In this document: positions 1-6,647 of the stretch, piece by piece
Numbering within the stretch: the first letter of the stretch is position 1
Layout: each line of letters starts with the position of its first letter
From: Gammaproteobacteria bacterium
GTDB taxonomy: Bacteria > Pseudomonadota > Gammaproteobacteria > UBA9214
Length of the DNA: 9,319 nt
NCBI GenBank assembly: GCA_030635865.1
Contig: DAOVYA010000043.1
Location: forward strand, 1 to 9,319
Direction: 5' to 3'
Notes under the pieces: model-generated
Databases searched by the model: none
Told to the model about the DNA's origin: nothing
Seen by the model: only the letters and a program-made list of their open reading frames with translations
Position numbers and translations under genes: made by a program

Positions 1-11
1 TGAGATTTCCC

Positions 12-98
12 TGTCATTGTGGGCGAAGCGAAGCAATCTCCTGAACCTGGCAGCGGATCAACCAGATTGCCGCGTCACTTCGTTCCTCGCAATGACGG
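12..98. repeat. Intergenic imperfect inverted-repeat element
   Basis: Two arms face each other. The left arm (12-39) reads tgtcattgtgggcgaagcga followed by agcaatctc. The right arm (64-98) begins agattgccgcgtcacttcg and ends cctcgcaatgacgg. The reverse complement of the right arm matches the left arm with small gaps, so the element can fold into a long imperfect hairpin with a loop of about 24 nt. Sequences of the 'gtcattgcgag...gcaatct' kind recur in intergenic regions of many bacterial genomes, so this is probably one copy of a dispersed palindromic repeat. That last point rests on recall. It ends about 45 bp before the start codon of the next gene. Confidence 0.6.
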
Positions 99-144
99 GT
101 AAGTTAGCGTTCCCCAGGTTAAAATTATCATCGGAGACATCGTC

Positions 145-933
145 ATGGACAAGATCAGGGAACCCGCAGTGGCTGGCACCTTTTATCCGGCCAACCCGTT
201 GAAATTACAATCCATGCTGCACGCCTACCTGTCGGAGTCTGATACGGGTGGGCCACTACCGAAAGCGATGATCTTGCCGCATGCCGGCTATATCTATTCA
301 GGCCCGGTAGCGGCCAGCGGTTATGCTCGTCTACAGCAGGCCGCCGATCGCATCAACCAGGTCATCCTGCTGGGCCCCGCACACCGGGTTGCCTTCAAGG
401 GTCTTGCAGCACCCGACGCCGACGGTTTTAAAACACCGCTGGGAACCATACCCCTGGATACTGAAGCGATCAGTGACATCCTCGTCCTGCCACAGGTACA
501 TATAAACAATGAGGCACATCGCGAGGAACACAGCCTGGAAGTACACCTGCCATTTCTGCAGGTCACCCTGGATCATTTCAGCCTGGTACCACTGGTGGTC
601 GGGGACGCCTCACCCGACGAGGTCTGTGAAATTATCGGGCATTTCTGGAACAACCCCGGGACGCTCGTCATCATCAGCTCTGACCTGAGCCACTTCCATG
701 ACTACGAGACTGCTGTACAACTGGACAAAATGACATCACATGCTATTGAAAACCTGGCGCTGGAAAAAATTGGCTATGATCAGGCATGCGGGCGCAATCC
801 TGTCAACGGCCTCCTCCTGTATGCCAGGCAACACGGGCTTACTGCGCACACGGTTGATCTGCGCAATTCCGGTGATACAGCCGGGCCCCGCAACCAGGTG
901 GTCGGTTACGGCGCCTACGTAATCACTGAATAG
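145..933 (+). CDS. amrB: AmmeMemoRadiSam system protein B (Memo family)
   Basis: A 262-residue protein of the MEMO1 family, close to the usual family length. The N-terminal motif REPAVAGTFYP (residues 5-15) is typical of the family. H46 (in ILPHAGYIYSG), H80 (in LLGPAH) and C215 (in ACGRNPVNG) correspond to the His, His and Cys that bind metal in human MEMO1; the dioxygenase-like fold also supplies HREEHSLEVHLPFLQ and ISSDLSHFHDY. The bacterial role is unproven. The family co-occurs with AMMECR1 and a radical SAM protein, implying a shared modification or redox reaction in the cytoplasm. The ATG at 145 has a GGAG ribosome site at 133-136. The next gene starts one base after the stop, so the two are surely co-transcribed. 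No radical SAM partner lies in the window, though one could lie left of position 1. Confidence 0.93.
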   Translation: MDKIREPAVAGTFYPANPLKLQSMLHAYLSESDTGGPLPKAMILPHAGYIYSGPVAASGYARLQQAADRINQVILLGPAHRVAFKGLAAPDADGFKTPLGTIPLDTEAISDILVLPQVHINNEAHREEHSLEVHLPFLQVTLDHFSLVPLVVGDASPDEVCEIIGHFWNNPGTLVIISSDLSHFHDYETAVQLDKMTSHAIENLALEKIGYDQACGRNPVNGLLLYARQHGLTAHTVDLRNSGDTAGPRNQVVGYGAYVITE

Positions 934-934
934 C

Positions 935-1549
935 ATGGCTTATTCCCCACAGGCACGCTTAAGCCTGCTACAGGTGGCATTAAGCTCGATTGAATACGGA
1001 CTACGCTCGGGATCCCCGGAGACAGTCAATAGCCAGGACTATAGCCAGGAACTGCGCGATTCGCGCGCCTGCTTCGTCACCTTAAGAAAAGACCAGTCGC
1101 TGCGTGGCTGTATCGGCTCACTGGAACCACGCGGGTGCCTGGTTGCGGATGTTGCAAACAATGCCTTTGCAGCAGCCTTCCGCGACCCGCGTTTTCAGAA
1201 ACTTGAGGCTAATGAACTGGATTTTCTGGATATCGGGATCTCCGTACTGGGATCCAGTCAGGCACTGGCATTTGATTCGCAACAGACACTGCTTGATATG
1301 CTCCGTCCCGGACAGGACGGCCTGATTCTGCAGGACAAGACTGCCAGGGGTACGTTTCTTCCTACTGTCTGGAAATCAATACCACAGCCGGAAGAATTTC
1401 TTAATCAACTCAAAATAAAAGCCGGGTTAACAGCCGACTACTGGTCAGATACTCTGGAGGTCTGGCGCTACACAACCGAATCGTTTAGTGCACCAGTGTC
1501 GGAAATAAGGAGTTCGAATGAAAGTGCTGTCAGGACTGAGCAGGGTTAA
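935..1549 (+). CDS. amrA: AmmeMemoRadiSam system protein A (AMMECR1 family)
   Basis: A 204-residue AMMECR1-domain protein. It carries the family hallmark LRGCIG (56-61), followed by the conserved region NNAFAAAFRDPRF (75-87) and the late motif ARGTFLPTVW (137-146). The ending LEVWRYTTESF also fits the family; residues from about 185 on look like an unconserved tail. The ATG lies one base behind the stop of the Memo gene, consistent with translational coupling; no separate ribosome site is obvious. The biochemical function is not established. The protein is expected to act with the Memo protein and a radical SAM enzyme. The 3' end overlaps the convergent GYF-like gene by 20 bp (1530-1549), and there is no room for a dedicated intrinsic terminator between the two operons. 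Confidence 0.92.
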   Translation: MAYSPQARLSLLQVALSSIEYGLRSGSPETVNSQDYSQELRDSRACFVTLRKDQSLRGCIGSLEPRGCLVADVANNAFAAAFRDPRFQKLEANELDFLDIGISVLGSSQALAFDSQQTLLDMLRPGQDGLILQDKTARGTFLPTVWKSIPQPEEFLNQLKIKAGLTADYWSDTLEVWRYTTESFSAPVSEIRSSNESAVRTEQG

Positions 1550-2039
1550 GCCAGGCAAACGTCAGGGCTGCCAGTAACATCGCCAGCAACAGGGGCCGTA
1601 AGTACTGTGCCACAGGGCGTTTCTGGTCAGCTGACACAACCTCCGCATACAGGTAGTGACTTAACAAAATGTTATCGTCCTCACCACGACGGTCCGGTGA
1701 TGTTCTCCGCTCTACATTGCAGTCCAGGTAGTTTTTGGTATTCTGGCAGCGGCGTTCGCTCTTGCGCTCATCGGTTCCCATATGAGCAATCACCAGTCGC
1801 TGATAGTCAGCCCAGCTTGACTGGGTTGTCAGCTCGGATGGCAGCAGACTTGTTAACCGCCCTGCAATAGTCCAGTTCTCGCGGTCCTGACTGAGCTCGT
1901 CGTCCAGGCGAATACGCCCAAGCAATATATAACGGGATATCATCTTTGCCGAAAACGGTCCGCGCATCACACCCTCGCGCCACGTATACCAGCACTTCTC
2001 AGACTGTTCATGGCGCGTGACTTGCTGTAACAGGCTCAT
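1530..2039 (-). CDS. GYF-like domain protein with C-terminal membrane anchor
   Basis: A 169-residue protein read from the ATG at 2039. Residues 17-56 (WYTWREGVMRGPFSAKMI... to W56) look like a GYF_2/DUF4339-type domain: an initial WY, a GPFS turn, a helix, then GRIRLDDELS and a closing Trp. Residues 90-121 are highly charged (ERKSERR, ERRTSPDRRGEDD). Residues 147-165 form a single hydrophobic helix, suggesting a tail-anchored inner-membrane protein with a cytoplasmic N-terminus. GYF_2 domains generally bind partner peptides; no specific role can be assigned. It is the last gene of the fleN-fliA operon, 13 bp after the fliA stop. A TTG at 2060 in the same frame would add seven residues and overlap fliA; neither start has a strong ribosome site. 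Pseudomonas has cheY at this place, so the gene order differs here. Confidence 0.75.
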   Translation of the reverse strand: MSLLQQVTRHEQSEKCWYTWREGVMRGPFSAKMISRYILLGRIRLDDELSQDRENWTIAGRLTSLLPSELTTQSSWADYQRLVIAHMGTDERKSERRCQNTKNYLDCNVERRTSPDRRGEDDNILLSHYLYAEVVSADQKRPVAQYLRPLLLAMLLAALTFAWLNPAQS

Positions 2040-2052
2040 CTTCTTTCGCGCT

Positions 2053-2781
2053 TCAATCAACCAGCCAGTTTTCCATGCGAGCTCGCAAACGAATCAGTGC
2101 CTGCCCATGGATCTGGCATACCCTGGATTCGCTAACACCCAGAATTTCACCAATCTCACGAAGATTAAGCTCTTCGTCATAATACAAGGCCATAACCAGG
2201 CGCTCACGTTCAGGCAAACCCTTGATGGCCCTGGCCAGGCCTTCCTTGAAATCTTCATTCTGCAGGGTGTCCAGCGGCTGGTTCAGATCGCGATTGTTGC
2301 GTGCATACCCTTCCTCGCCAGCATTCCCGGGATCTTCAAAACTGAAAATCCGGCATCCCGTCGCATCCTGCAGTATCTTGTGATATTCATCCAGGTTAAG
2401 ACCCATCGCTTCAGCAACTTCAACACCTCGCGCATCACGACCCTTCTCATTCTCGATCTTGCGAACAGCCTCGGCAACCTCGCGTGCCTTACGATGCACA
2501 GAACGCGGTGTCCAGTCGGTGCGTCGTATTTCGTCAAGCATGGCACCGCGAATCCGGATTCCTGCGTAGGTTTCAAAACTGGCTCCCTGTTCAGGATCAA
2601 ATTTTCTCGAGGCCTCTATCAAACCGATCATACCTGCCTGAATCAGGTCATCTGCCTGCACACTTGCCGGCAAACGACTCATCAAATGATAGGCAATACG
2701 CTTGACCAGCGTTGTATTGCCTACGACAAGTTCATCACTTGCCCTGGATTCTCCGGTTACTTTTGCTGCATTGGATTTCAT
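2053..2781 (-). CDS. fliA: Flagellar sigma factor FliA (sigma-28)
   Basis: A 242-residue sigma-70 family protein, about the size of known FliA. Region 2 covers roughly residues 20-92 (LVKRIAYHLMSRLP, DDLIQAGMIGLIEA, FDPEQGASFETYAGIRIRGA, LDEIRRTDWTPRSV), the typical FliA pattern. Region 3 covers about 100-140. Region 4 (185-238) contains LPERERLVMALYYDEELNLREIGEILGV and SESRVCQIHGQALIRLR, the helix-turn-helix that reads the -35 box. It directs RNA polymerase to late flagellar and chemotaxis promoters and is normally inhibited by FlgM. The start overlaps the fleN stop as ATGA (2778-2781) and has a strong GGAGGTG ribosome site (+ strand 2787-2793), so both translational coupling and independent initiation are likely. 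A candidate FliA promoter and a FlgM-like gene lie at 8501-8778. Confidence 0.97.
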   Translation of the reverse strand: MKSNAAKVTGESRASDELVVGNTTLVKRIAYHLMSRLPASVQADDLIQAGMIGLIEASRKFDPEQGASFETYAGIRIRGAMLDEIRRTDWTPRSVHRKAREVAEAVRKIENEKGRDARGVEVAEAMGLNLDEYHKILQDATGCRIFSFEDPGNAGEEGYARNNRDLNQPLDTLQNEDFKEGLARAIKGLPERERLVMALYYDEELNLREIGEILGVSESRVCQIHGQALIRLRARMENWLVD

Positions 2782-3665
2782 GACAACACCTCCACGTTTA
2801 TGTTTTCATTCTGAATAAGACGTTCTACAAAAAACTCGAGTTGCCCGCCTGCAAGATCAGGCCGCGGCCAGGCAATAACCTGCCGGGCGAGATTCTTGAG
2901 TGCCATTGAAGCGCGACTGCGCGGAAAGACATCAACAACAGCTTGATGCCGGGAAACAGCTTTCCGAAGATGTTTGTCGAAGGGAATAAACCCGGCGTAT
3001 GAGCAGATAATGTTGTGATCAGATGAAGTCAGATCCTGAATAGACTTGAAAACCTCATTACCTTCACCGGCAGACTTGACCATGCTTGCCAGGACACGAA
3101 AACGTGAGACGCCATACTCGGAAGACAACATTTTGATCTGCGCCGCACTGTCTCTTAACGAGGCAGGTTCATTACAAACGACTACCAGTATTTCAGTTGC
3201 AGCACTGCAAAAACTGGTGACGGCCTCGGAAATACCGGTAGCGGTATCAATCACCAGTGTATCAACCGGTACTTTCAAATCACTGAAAGCACGAACGAGA
3301 CCGGCGCATTCATTAATCCCTAAATTTGCCAGCTGCCGGAGACCGGACGCTGCAGGAATCACCAGGAGGTTATCGGTGCCATCAAGAATAATATCTTCCA
3401 GCTGACAAGCACCGTTGAGGACATCCAGTAATGTTGAGTGCGCTTCCAGGCCGAGCAGCACATCAACGTTTGCCATGCCGAGATCTGCATCCAGCAACAG
3501 GGTGCGATAGCCATTAGCGGCCAGCGCCAATGAAAGGTTGACGGCGATATTGGTCTTTCCGGTACCGCCTTTGCCACCTGTTACAGCAATAACCTGTACC
3601 GGCCGCTTGTCAGCAAGGTTTTTGTGTGTCCGGCGACTTCCAAGCTTCACATCAGACAGTTGCAT
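2778..3665 (-). CDS. fleN: Flagellar number regulator FleN/FlhG (MinD-like ATPase)
   Basis: A 295-residue ParA/MinD-family ATPase. The deviant Walker A is KGGTGKT (32-38), the A' region is LLLDADLGMANVDVLLGL (57-74) and Walker B is LVIDTATG (137-144). The C-terminal stretch AVSRHQAVVDVFPRSRAS and LEFFVERLIQ closely match Pseudomonas FleN. FleN/FlhG limits flagellar number by antagonising FleQ and works with the GTPase FlhF. The N-terminus lacks the DQAxxLR motif that FlhG proteins of some species use to stimulate FlhF; as I recall it, Pseudomonas FleN lacks it too. The ATG at 3665 is chosen because AGGGGG sits 7 nt upstream; an open frame to 3818 has no family similarity. The gene overlaps fliA by 4 bp. 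flhF, usually directly upstream, is not here. Confidence 0.95.
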   Translation of the reverse strand: MQLSDVKLGSRRTHKNLADKRPVQVIAVTGGKGGTGKTNIAVNLSLALAANGYRTLLLDADLGMANVDVLLGLEAHSTLLDVLNGACQLEDIILDGTDNLLVIPAASGLRQLANLGINECAGLVRAFSDLKVPVDTLVIDTATGISEAVTSFCSAATEILVVVCNEPASLRDSAAQIKMLSSEYGVSRFRVLASMVKSAGEGNEVFKSIQDLTSSDHNIICSYAGFIPFDKHLRKAVSRHQAVVDVFPRSRASMALKNLARQVIAWPRPDLAGGQLEFFVERLIQNENINVEVLS

Positions 3666-3672
3666 GTGAAAA

Positions 3673-3678
3673 CCCCCT
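3673..3678 (-). promoter_or_regulatory. Ribosome binding site fixing the fleN start
   Basis: AGGGGG on the minus strand lies 7 nt before the ATG at 3665. The in-frame ATG at 3818 lies upstream of the candidate sigma-54 promoter start point, so it could not be used on that transcript. This supports the shorter protein. Confidence 0.7.
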
Positions 3679-3736
3679 GTATGTCTGTGGTACGTAACTT
3701 TTGAACATGACTTTTCCCAAATCCGTGTTTGTGTGT

Positions 3737-3780
3737 GCCGGGAATACCCGGCGTTTTCGCTACTACCCACACTGAGTAGC
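3737..3780. repeat. Two adjacent hairpins in the fleN leader
   Basis: Two inverted repeats stand side by side. The first is GCCGGG/CCCGGC (3737-3742 and 3747-3752) around a 4-nt loop, a perfect 6-bp stem. The second is GCTACT/AGTAGC (3759-3764 and 3775-3780) around a 10-nt loop. The first would lie in the 5' leader of a transcript starting near 3767, about 70 nt before the fleN start codon. The second overlaps the -12 element of the candidate sigma-54 promoter, so it is more likely a DNA-level palindrome than an RNA hairpin. A regulatory role is not shown. Confidence 0.4.
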
Positions 3781-3793
3781 AACTTGCGTACCA
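3778..3793 (-). promoter_or_regulatory. Candidate sigma-54 promoter of fleN-fliA
   Basis: On the minus strand the sequence is TGGTACGCAAGTTGCT. Compared with the sigma-54 consensus TGGCACG-N4-TTGCW it has one mismatch (C to T), and the GG and GC dinucleotides are separated by exactly 10 bp. It points at fleN with a leader of about 100 nt. Sigma-54 control of fleN-fliA-type operons by FleQ is known in related polar flagellates, and fleQ itself lies in this window. An AT-rich stretch containing ttaaatt (minus strand, about 3859-3865) lies roughly 95 bp upstream of the predicted start and could hold an activator site; this is speculative. Confidence 0.7.
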
Positions 3794-3968
3794 ACTTTTC
3801 CAGGCGGCTTGGAGGCACCCCAAAATATCGCTATCCTTTTGTTTTTAAAATGATTAATAATTTAACACTTGCACGGAGGCACAGACCGGAAGGGCGTCGC
3901 ATTTTTGACGTACCGGGATAAACGACGGGGTTTTGGCGTTTAAGCTGGGGGGCAAAGCAGGAGGTCAG

Positions 3969-4039
3969 GCCGGACAGGCAATACTCCGGGGCAGCGGTGC
4001 TGGCACTACCGGAGTTTGTTTACCAGGGAGAGGTCCGGC
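3969..4039. terminator. Nested inverted repeat after the c-di-GMP gene, possible terminator
   Basis: The outer arms are GCCGGAC (3969-3975) and GTCCGGC (4033-4039). The inner arms are ACTCCGG (3983-3989) and CCGGAGT (4009-4015). The structure begins 4 bp after the stop of the c-di-GMP gene. No U-tract follows it on the minus strand, whereas ttgttt follows the inner stem on the plus strand. It is therefore not a standard intrinsic terminator for its upstream gene. It could instead be a transcript-end or stabilising structure. Confidence 0.35.
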
Positions 4040-4042
4040 TAA

Positions 4043-6253
4043 TCAGGTAAATGCATTGGCACCGGATAACCAGCTTGAGAAATGGCTGTCAGGCAGGGGT
4101 TTACTGATATGAAACCCCTGGGCTGCGTCACAGCCGAGACTGCTGAGCATATCCCAGGACGAACCATTTTCCACACCTTCGGCGACGACCTTGTAGCCAA
4201 GGTTATGTCCCAGGTCGATTATTGAACGTACAATAGCGACATCCTGCTGATCAGAGGCAACGTCCATTATGAATGACTGATCAATCTTCAGTGTATGTAT
4301 CGGCAGGCGCTTTAGATAGGAAAGCGAGGAATATCCAGTACCGAAATCATCAATCGCAATCGACACACCGCAGTTACTCAACTGGGTCAATACTTCTGTA
4401 GCACGACCAATATCCTGCATCAGGGTCGCTTCAGTTATTTCTATTTCAAGGCAGTCTCCATCAACACCTGTTTCACTCAGCGCCCATTTTATTTTATCGA
4501 GCAAACGGGGGTTCTGAAATGAGCGTGCGGAGACATTCACGGATACCGGTACAGGCGTACCATCGAATGACCATTGCCGGCACTGCATCAAGGCCGTAAG
4601 CAGCACCCAGTTCGTAATCGGCGTAATCATCCCCAATTGCTCGGCAAGGGGAATTATCCGCTGCGGCATAACCGTTCCGTCCAGGGGATGCTCCCAGCGC
4701 AACAAAGCTTCGGCGCAGGTGATGCGAGACGTCTGCAAGTCAACCTGTGGCTGGTAATGCAGCTCAAATTCATCGTTTTCCAGCGCAGTACGTATCTGGC
4801 CTGAATAACGTAGCTGCTCGGCGGGACTGACATCACTCGCCGGGTCAAAATACTGATAAGGCAAGCCATTCCTCTTGGCCCGCTGCATGGCGCTTTCGGC
4901 GTTGACCACCAGGGACTCTTCATTGACTCCGTCTTCGGGAAAACAGGCAATTCCAAGGGTGACGCCAATACACAGATGCTTGCCCTGGCAGGTAAATGGA
5001 GTATCCATAGCATCCAGCACCTGGTTACAAACACGTTCTGCAGCAATCCTTGCATTATTGACCGGCTGCAACAAGATGCCGAACCGGTCACCGCCAAGAC
5101 GCGCCAGTGAGTCAGACTCGCGTACAACTGTATTCAGGCGTTCAGCAATATCACGCAACAGAATATCGCCAACATCATGACCCAGCGTATCGTTGTACAT
5201 TTTGAACTGATTGATATCAAGAGAAATGACAACAACCTGTGAACCGGGCACGCGCCTGGACGCCGCAAGGGCCATGCTCAAATGATCCGCCCAGAGTGCA
5301 CGATTTGGCACTTTTGTCAGTGCATCAGTTGTTGCAAGGCGTTCAAGTCGCCTGCGTTCAGTAATCAGGCGATTAATATCCTCAAGAATGCAGTGGACCT
5401 TTGTGGTGCGACCAAGACGATTAAGTGCTGGATAAAGTGAAACCCGGTACCAGTGTAATTTACCACCCGCAAGTGACATGCGTACTTCAGCATGACTGGT
5501 ACTGCCACTAACAGCATTCTGCCAGGTTAGAAGCAACTGTTGCTGATCTTCTTCACGGGTGTCAGACAAACAGGGTAGTGGCGCCTCCAGTCCATCGCTG
5601 TACAGAGCTTCCATGGACGGATTTGCAAAGACCACGTCATTTTTCTTTACATCGACAGTCCACAGCAAATAAGGCAAACCGCCAAGCAACTCTTCCGCCC
5701 TGCCTTGCTCACCGGCAAGTCGTGCCAGCTTGTTCTCGGTATTCTCCAGGGCTGCCTGCCAATATCCTTCTATTACCTGGCCAAGATTGCGAAGCAACAA
5801 CTTGATCAGTACCGATTCAAGCTTGGCACTGTCAGCAGGCTTCAGGTTCAGGTCTGGTAACAGGCTCTTGAGGTAATCAATAAACAGGTGATAAGTACTG
5901 ATAATCCAGACCGGTTTGAAACCCTGTTCAAGGTGATGCCTGCCCGCATCTGTCAATTCGTTTTCCCGACCAGCATCTGTTTCGGGAGCAAGGGCATCAA
6001 ACAGGTAACCAAGTTCAGTACGTACCCATTGGCCAATATCGCCCCCTTTCCTCTCATAGGCATACAATATGTCTGAAATATCGGGATTATCGAAGAGATA
6101 GTCATAATATATCCCTGCAAACCCGGTGGCTCCGCGGACAAGACAGTCCCGATGCCTGTTGAGAACCCGGGCTTCTTCAGACGACAGCCGAAATACATAG
6201 CTATATTCTTTTAAGTGAACCCCCGGTTGATTGTTCGGAGTCACTATTGCCAC
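4043..6253 (-). CDS. Globin-coupled PAS-GGDEF-EAL c-di-GMP phosphodiesterase (predicted)
   Basis: A 736-residue protein with four parts. Residues about 22-170 resemble the globin-coupled sensor of DosC: helical, YYDYLFDNPDISDIL, then GRHHLEQGFKPVW, where H107 fits the proximal heme His. Residues about 186-297 form a PAS domain. The GGDEF domain (about 306-470) has LDINQFKMYNDTLGHDVGD but reads GGDRF (387-391), losing the catalytic Glu; its inhibitory RxxD site (R378-D381) remains. The EAL domain (about 485-730) looks complete: EALLRW (515-520), N573, EITE (605-608), DDFGTG (635-640), K656, EGVEN (692-696) and Q712. I infer net c-di-GMP hydrolysis controlled by a heme ligand, with the GGDRF domain as a possible GTP-binding regulator. 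No transmembrane segment or signal peptide is seen, so it should be cytoplasmic. The start codon is GTG with a weak ribosome site, so the first ~20 residues are uncertain. Confidence 0.9.
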   Translation of the reverse strand: MAIVTPNNQPGVHLKEYSYVFRLSSEEARVLNRHRDCLVRGATGFAGIYYDYLFDNPDISDILYAYERKGGDIGQWVRTELGYLFDALAPETDAGRENELTDAGRHHLEQGFKPVWIISTYHLFIDYLKSLLPDLNLKPADSAKLESVLIKLLLRNLGQVIEGYWQAALENTENKLARLAGEQGRAEELLGGLPYLLWTVDVKKNDVVFANPSMEALYSDGLEAPLPCLSDTREEDQQQLLLTWQNAVSGSTSHAEVRMSLAGGKLHWYRVSLYPALNRLGRTTKVHCILEDINRLITERRRLERLATTDALTKVPNRALWADHLSMALAASRRVPGSQVVVISLDINQFKMYNDTLGHDVGDILLRDIAERLNTVVRESDSLARLGGDRFGILLQPVNNARIAAERVCNQVLDAMDTPFTCQGKHLCIGVTLGIACFPEDGVNEESLVVNAESAMQRAKRNGLPYQYFDPASDVSPAEQLRYSGQIRTALENDEFELHYQPQVDLQTSRITCAEALLRWEHPLDGTVMPQRIIPLAEQLGMITPITNWVLLTALMQCRQWSFDGTPVPVSVNVSARSFQNPRLLDKIKWALSETGVDGDCLEIEITEATLMQDIGRATEVLTQLSNCGVSIAIDDFGTGYSSLSYLKRLPIHTLKIDQSFIMDVASDQQDVAIVRSIIDLGHNLGYKVVAEGVENGSSWDMLSSLGCDAAQGFHISKPLPDSHFSSWLSGANAFT

Positions 6254-6647
6254 AGGGCGCTGCCTGACGCTGGATCTACGTTTGTTTTCTTGTCTGTCAT
6301 GCCTTGAGTTTGGTTATGATTTTTATCAAACGATTATGCAAGAACAGAACCGTCAGTCGGAACTGCGCACCCGCACACTCGATGATCCGGTCGTATGGAC
6401 AATAGCCCGACGGATCAAAGCAATCAGCAAATGAAGAAATTTATAATCCCGGAAAGTCCCCCCTCCCGGTTATTTTTTTCTAGAGGGGAATCTATCACAG
6501 CAACGGTTCGGGATAAACCCTGATTACCAACGACGGTTCATCCATAGCCGCGCACGTGCCAGTGCAGTCGGTTTTTTTTATGACATTAACCGGGACCGGT
6601 TAATGCAGTTTCAGCCCGCAGTCGCTGTACTCGCAAAATCGTCAGAG
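6254..6647. other. Intergenic region, c-di-GMP gene to fleQ
   Basis: This 394-bp stretch has no well-supported gene. A plus-strand frame from ATG 6336 to 6434 encodes 32 residues (MQEQNRQSELRTRTLDDPVV and onward), but it lacks a ribosome site and I do not recognise it; a longer reading from 6231 overlaps the start of the c-di-GMP gene. A weak sigma-54-like GG-N10-GC match on the minus strand (6338-6351) points at the c-di-GMP gene. CCCCTC (6460-6465) and GAGGGG (6483-6488) form a short inverted repeat, and a longer palindrome lies at 6584-6605. Confidence 0.6.
6584..6605. repeat. 22-nt palindrome downstream of fleQ
   Basis: CATTAACCGG (6584-6593) and CCGGTTAATG (6596-6605) are perfect 10-bp arms separated by GA. 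A run of eight T residues (plus strand, 6572-6579) lies just beside it. It starts about 43 bp after the fleQ stop. Read on the fleQ strand, the hairpin is followed by A residues and not U, so it is not a textbook terminator. It may be a protein-binding palindrome or a processed transcript end. Confidence 0.5.

Larger units (their letters stand above)
3666..4042. other. Intergenic region, fleN to the c-di-GMP protein gene
   Basis: This 377-bp stretch has no convincing gene. It holds the fleN leader and promoter (3673-3793), an AT-rich block (about 3836-3868) and a nested inverted repeat (3969-4039) just after the stop of the next gene. No flhF fragment is visible. Confidence 0.7.

Noticed and set aside
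2017..2814. Long plus-strand open frame (265 codons) opposite fliA
   Set aside because: It is an exact antisense shadow of fliA with no domain I recognise and no ribosome site; the sigma-28 protein on the other strand is certain.
3666..3818. N-terminal extension of fleN to the ATG at 3818
   Set aside because: The extra 51 residues have no FleN similarity, lie across the promoter, and a better ribosome site precedes the ATG at 3665.
6338..6351. Sigma-54-like site before the c-di-GMP gene
   Set aside because: The GG-N10-GC spacing and TTGCA fit, but the -24 half otherwise matches poorly, so it was kept only as a remark.
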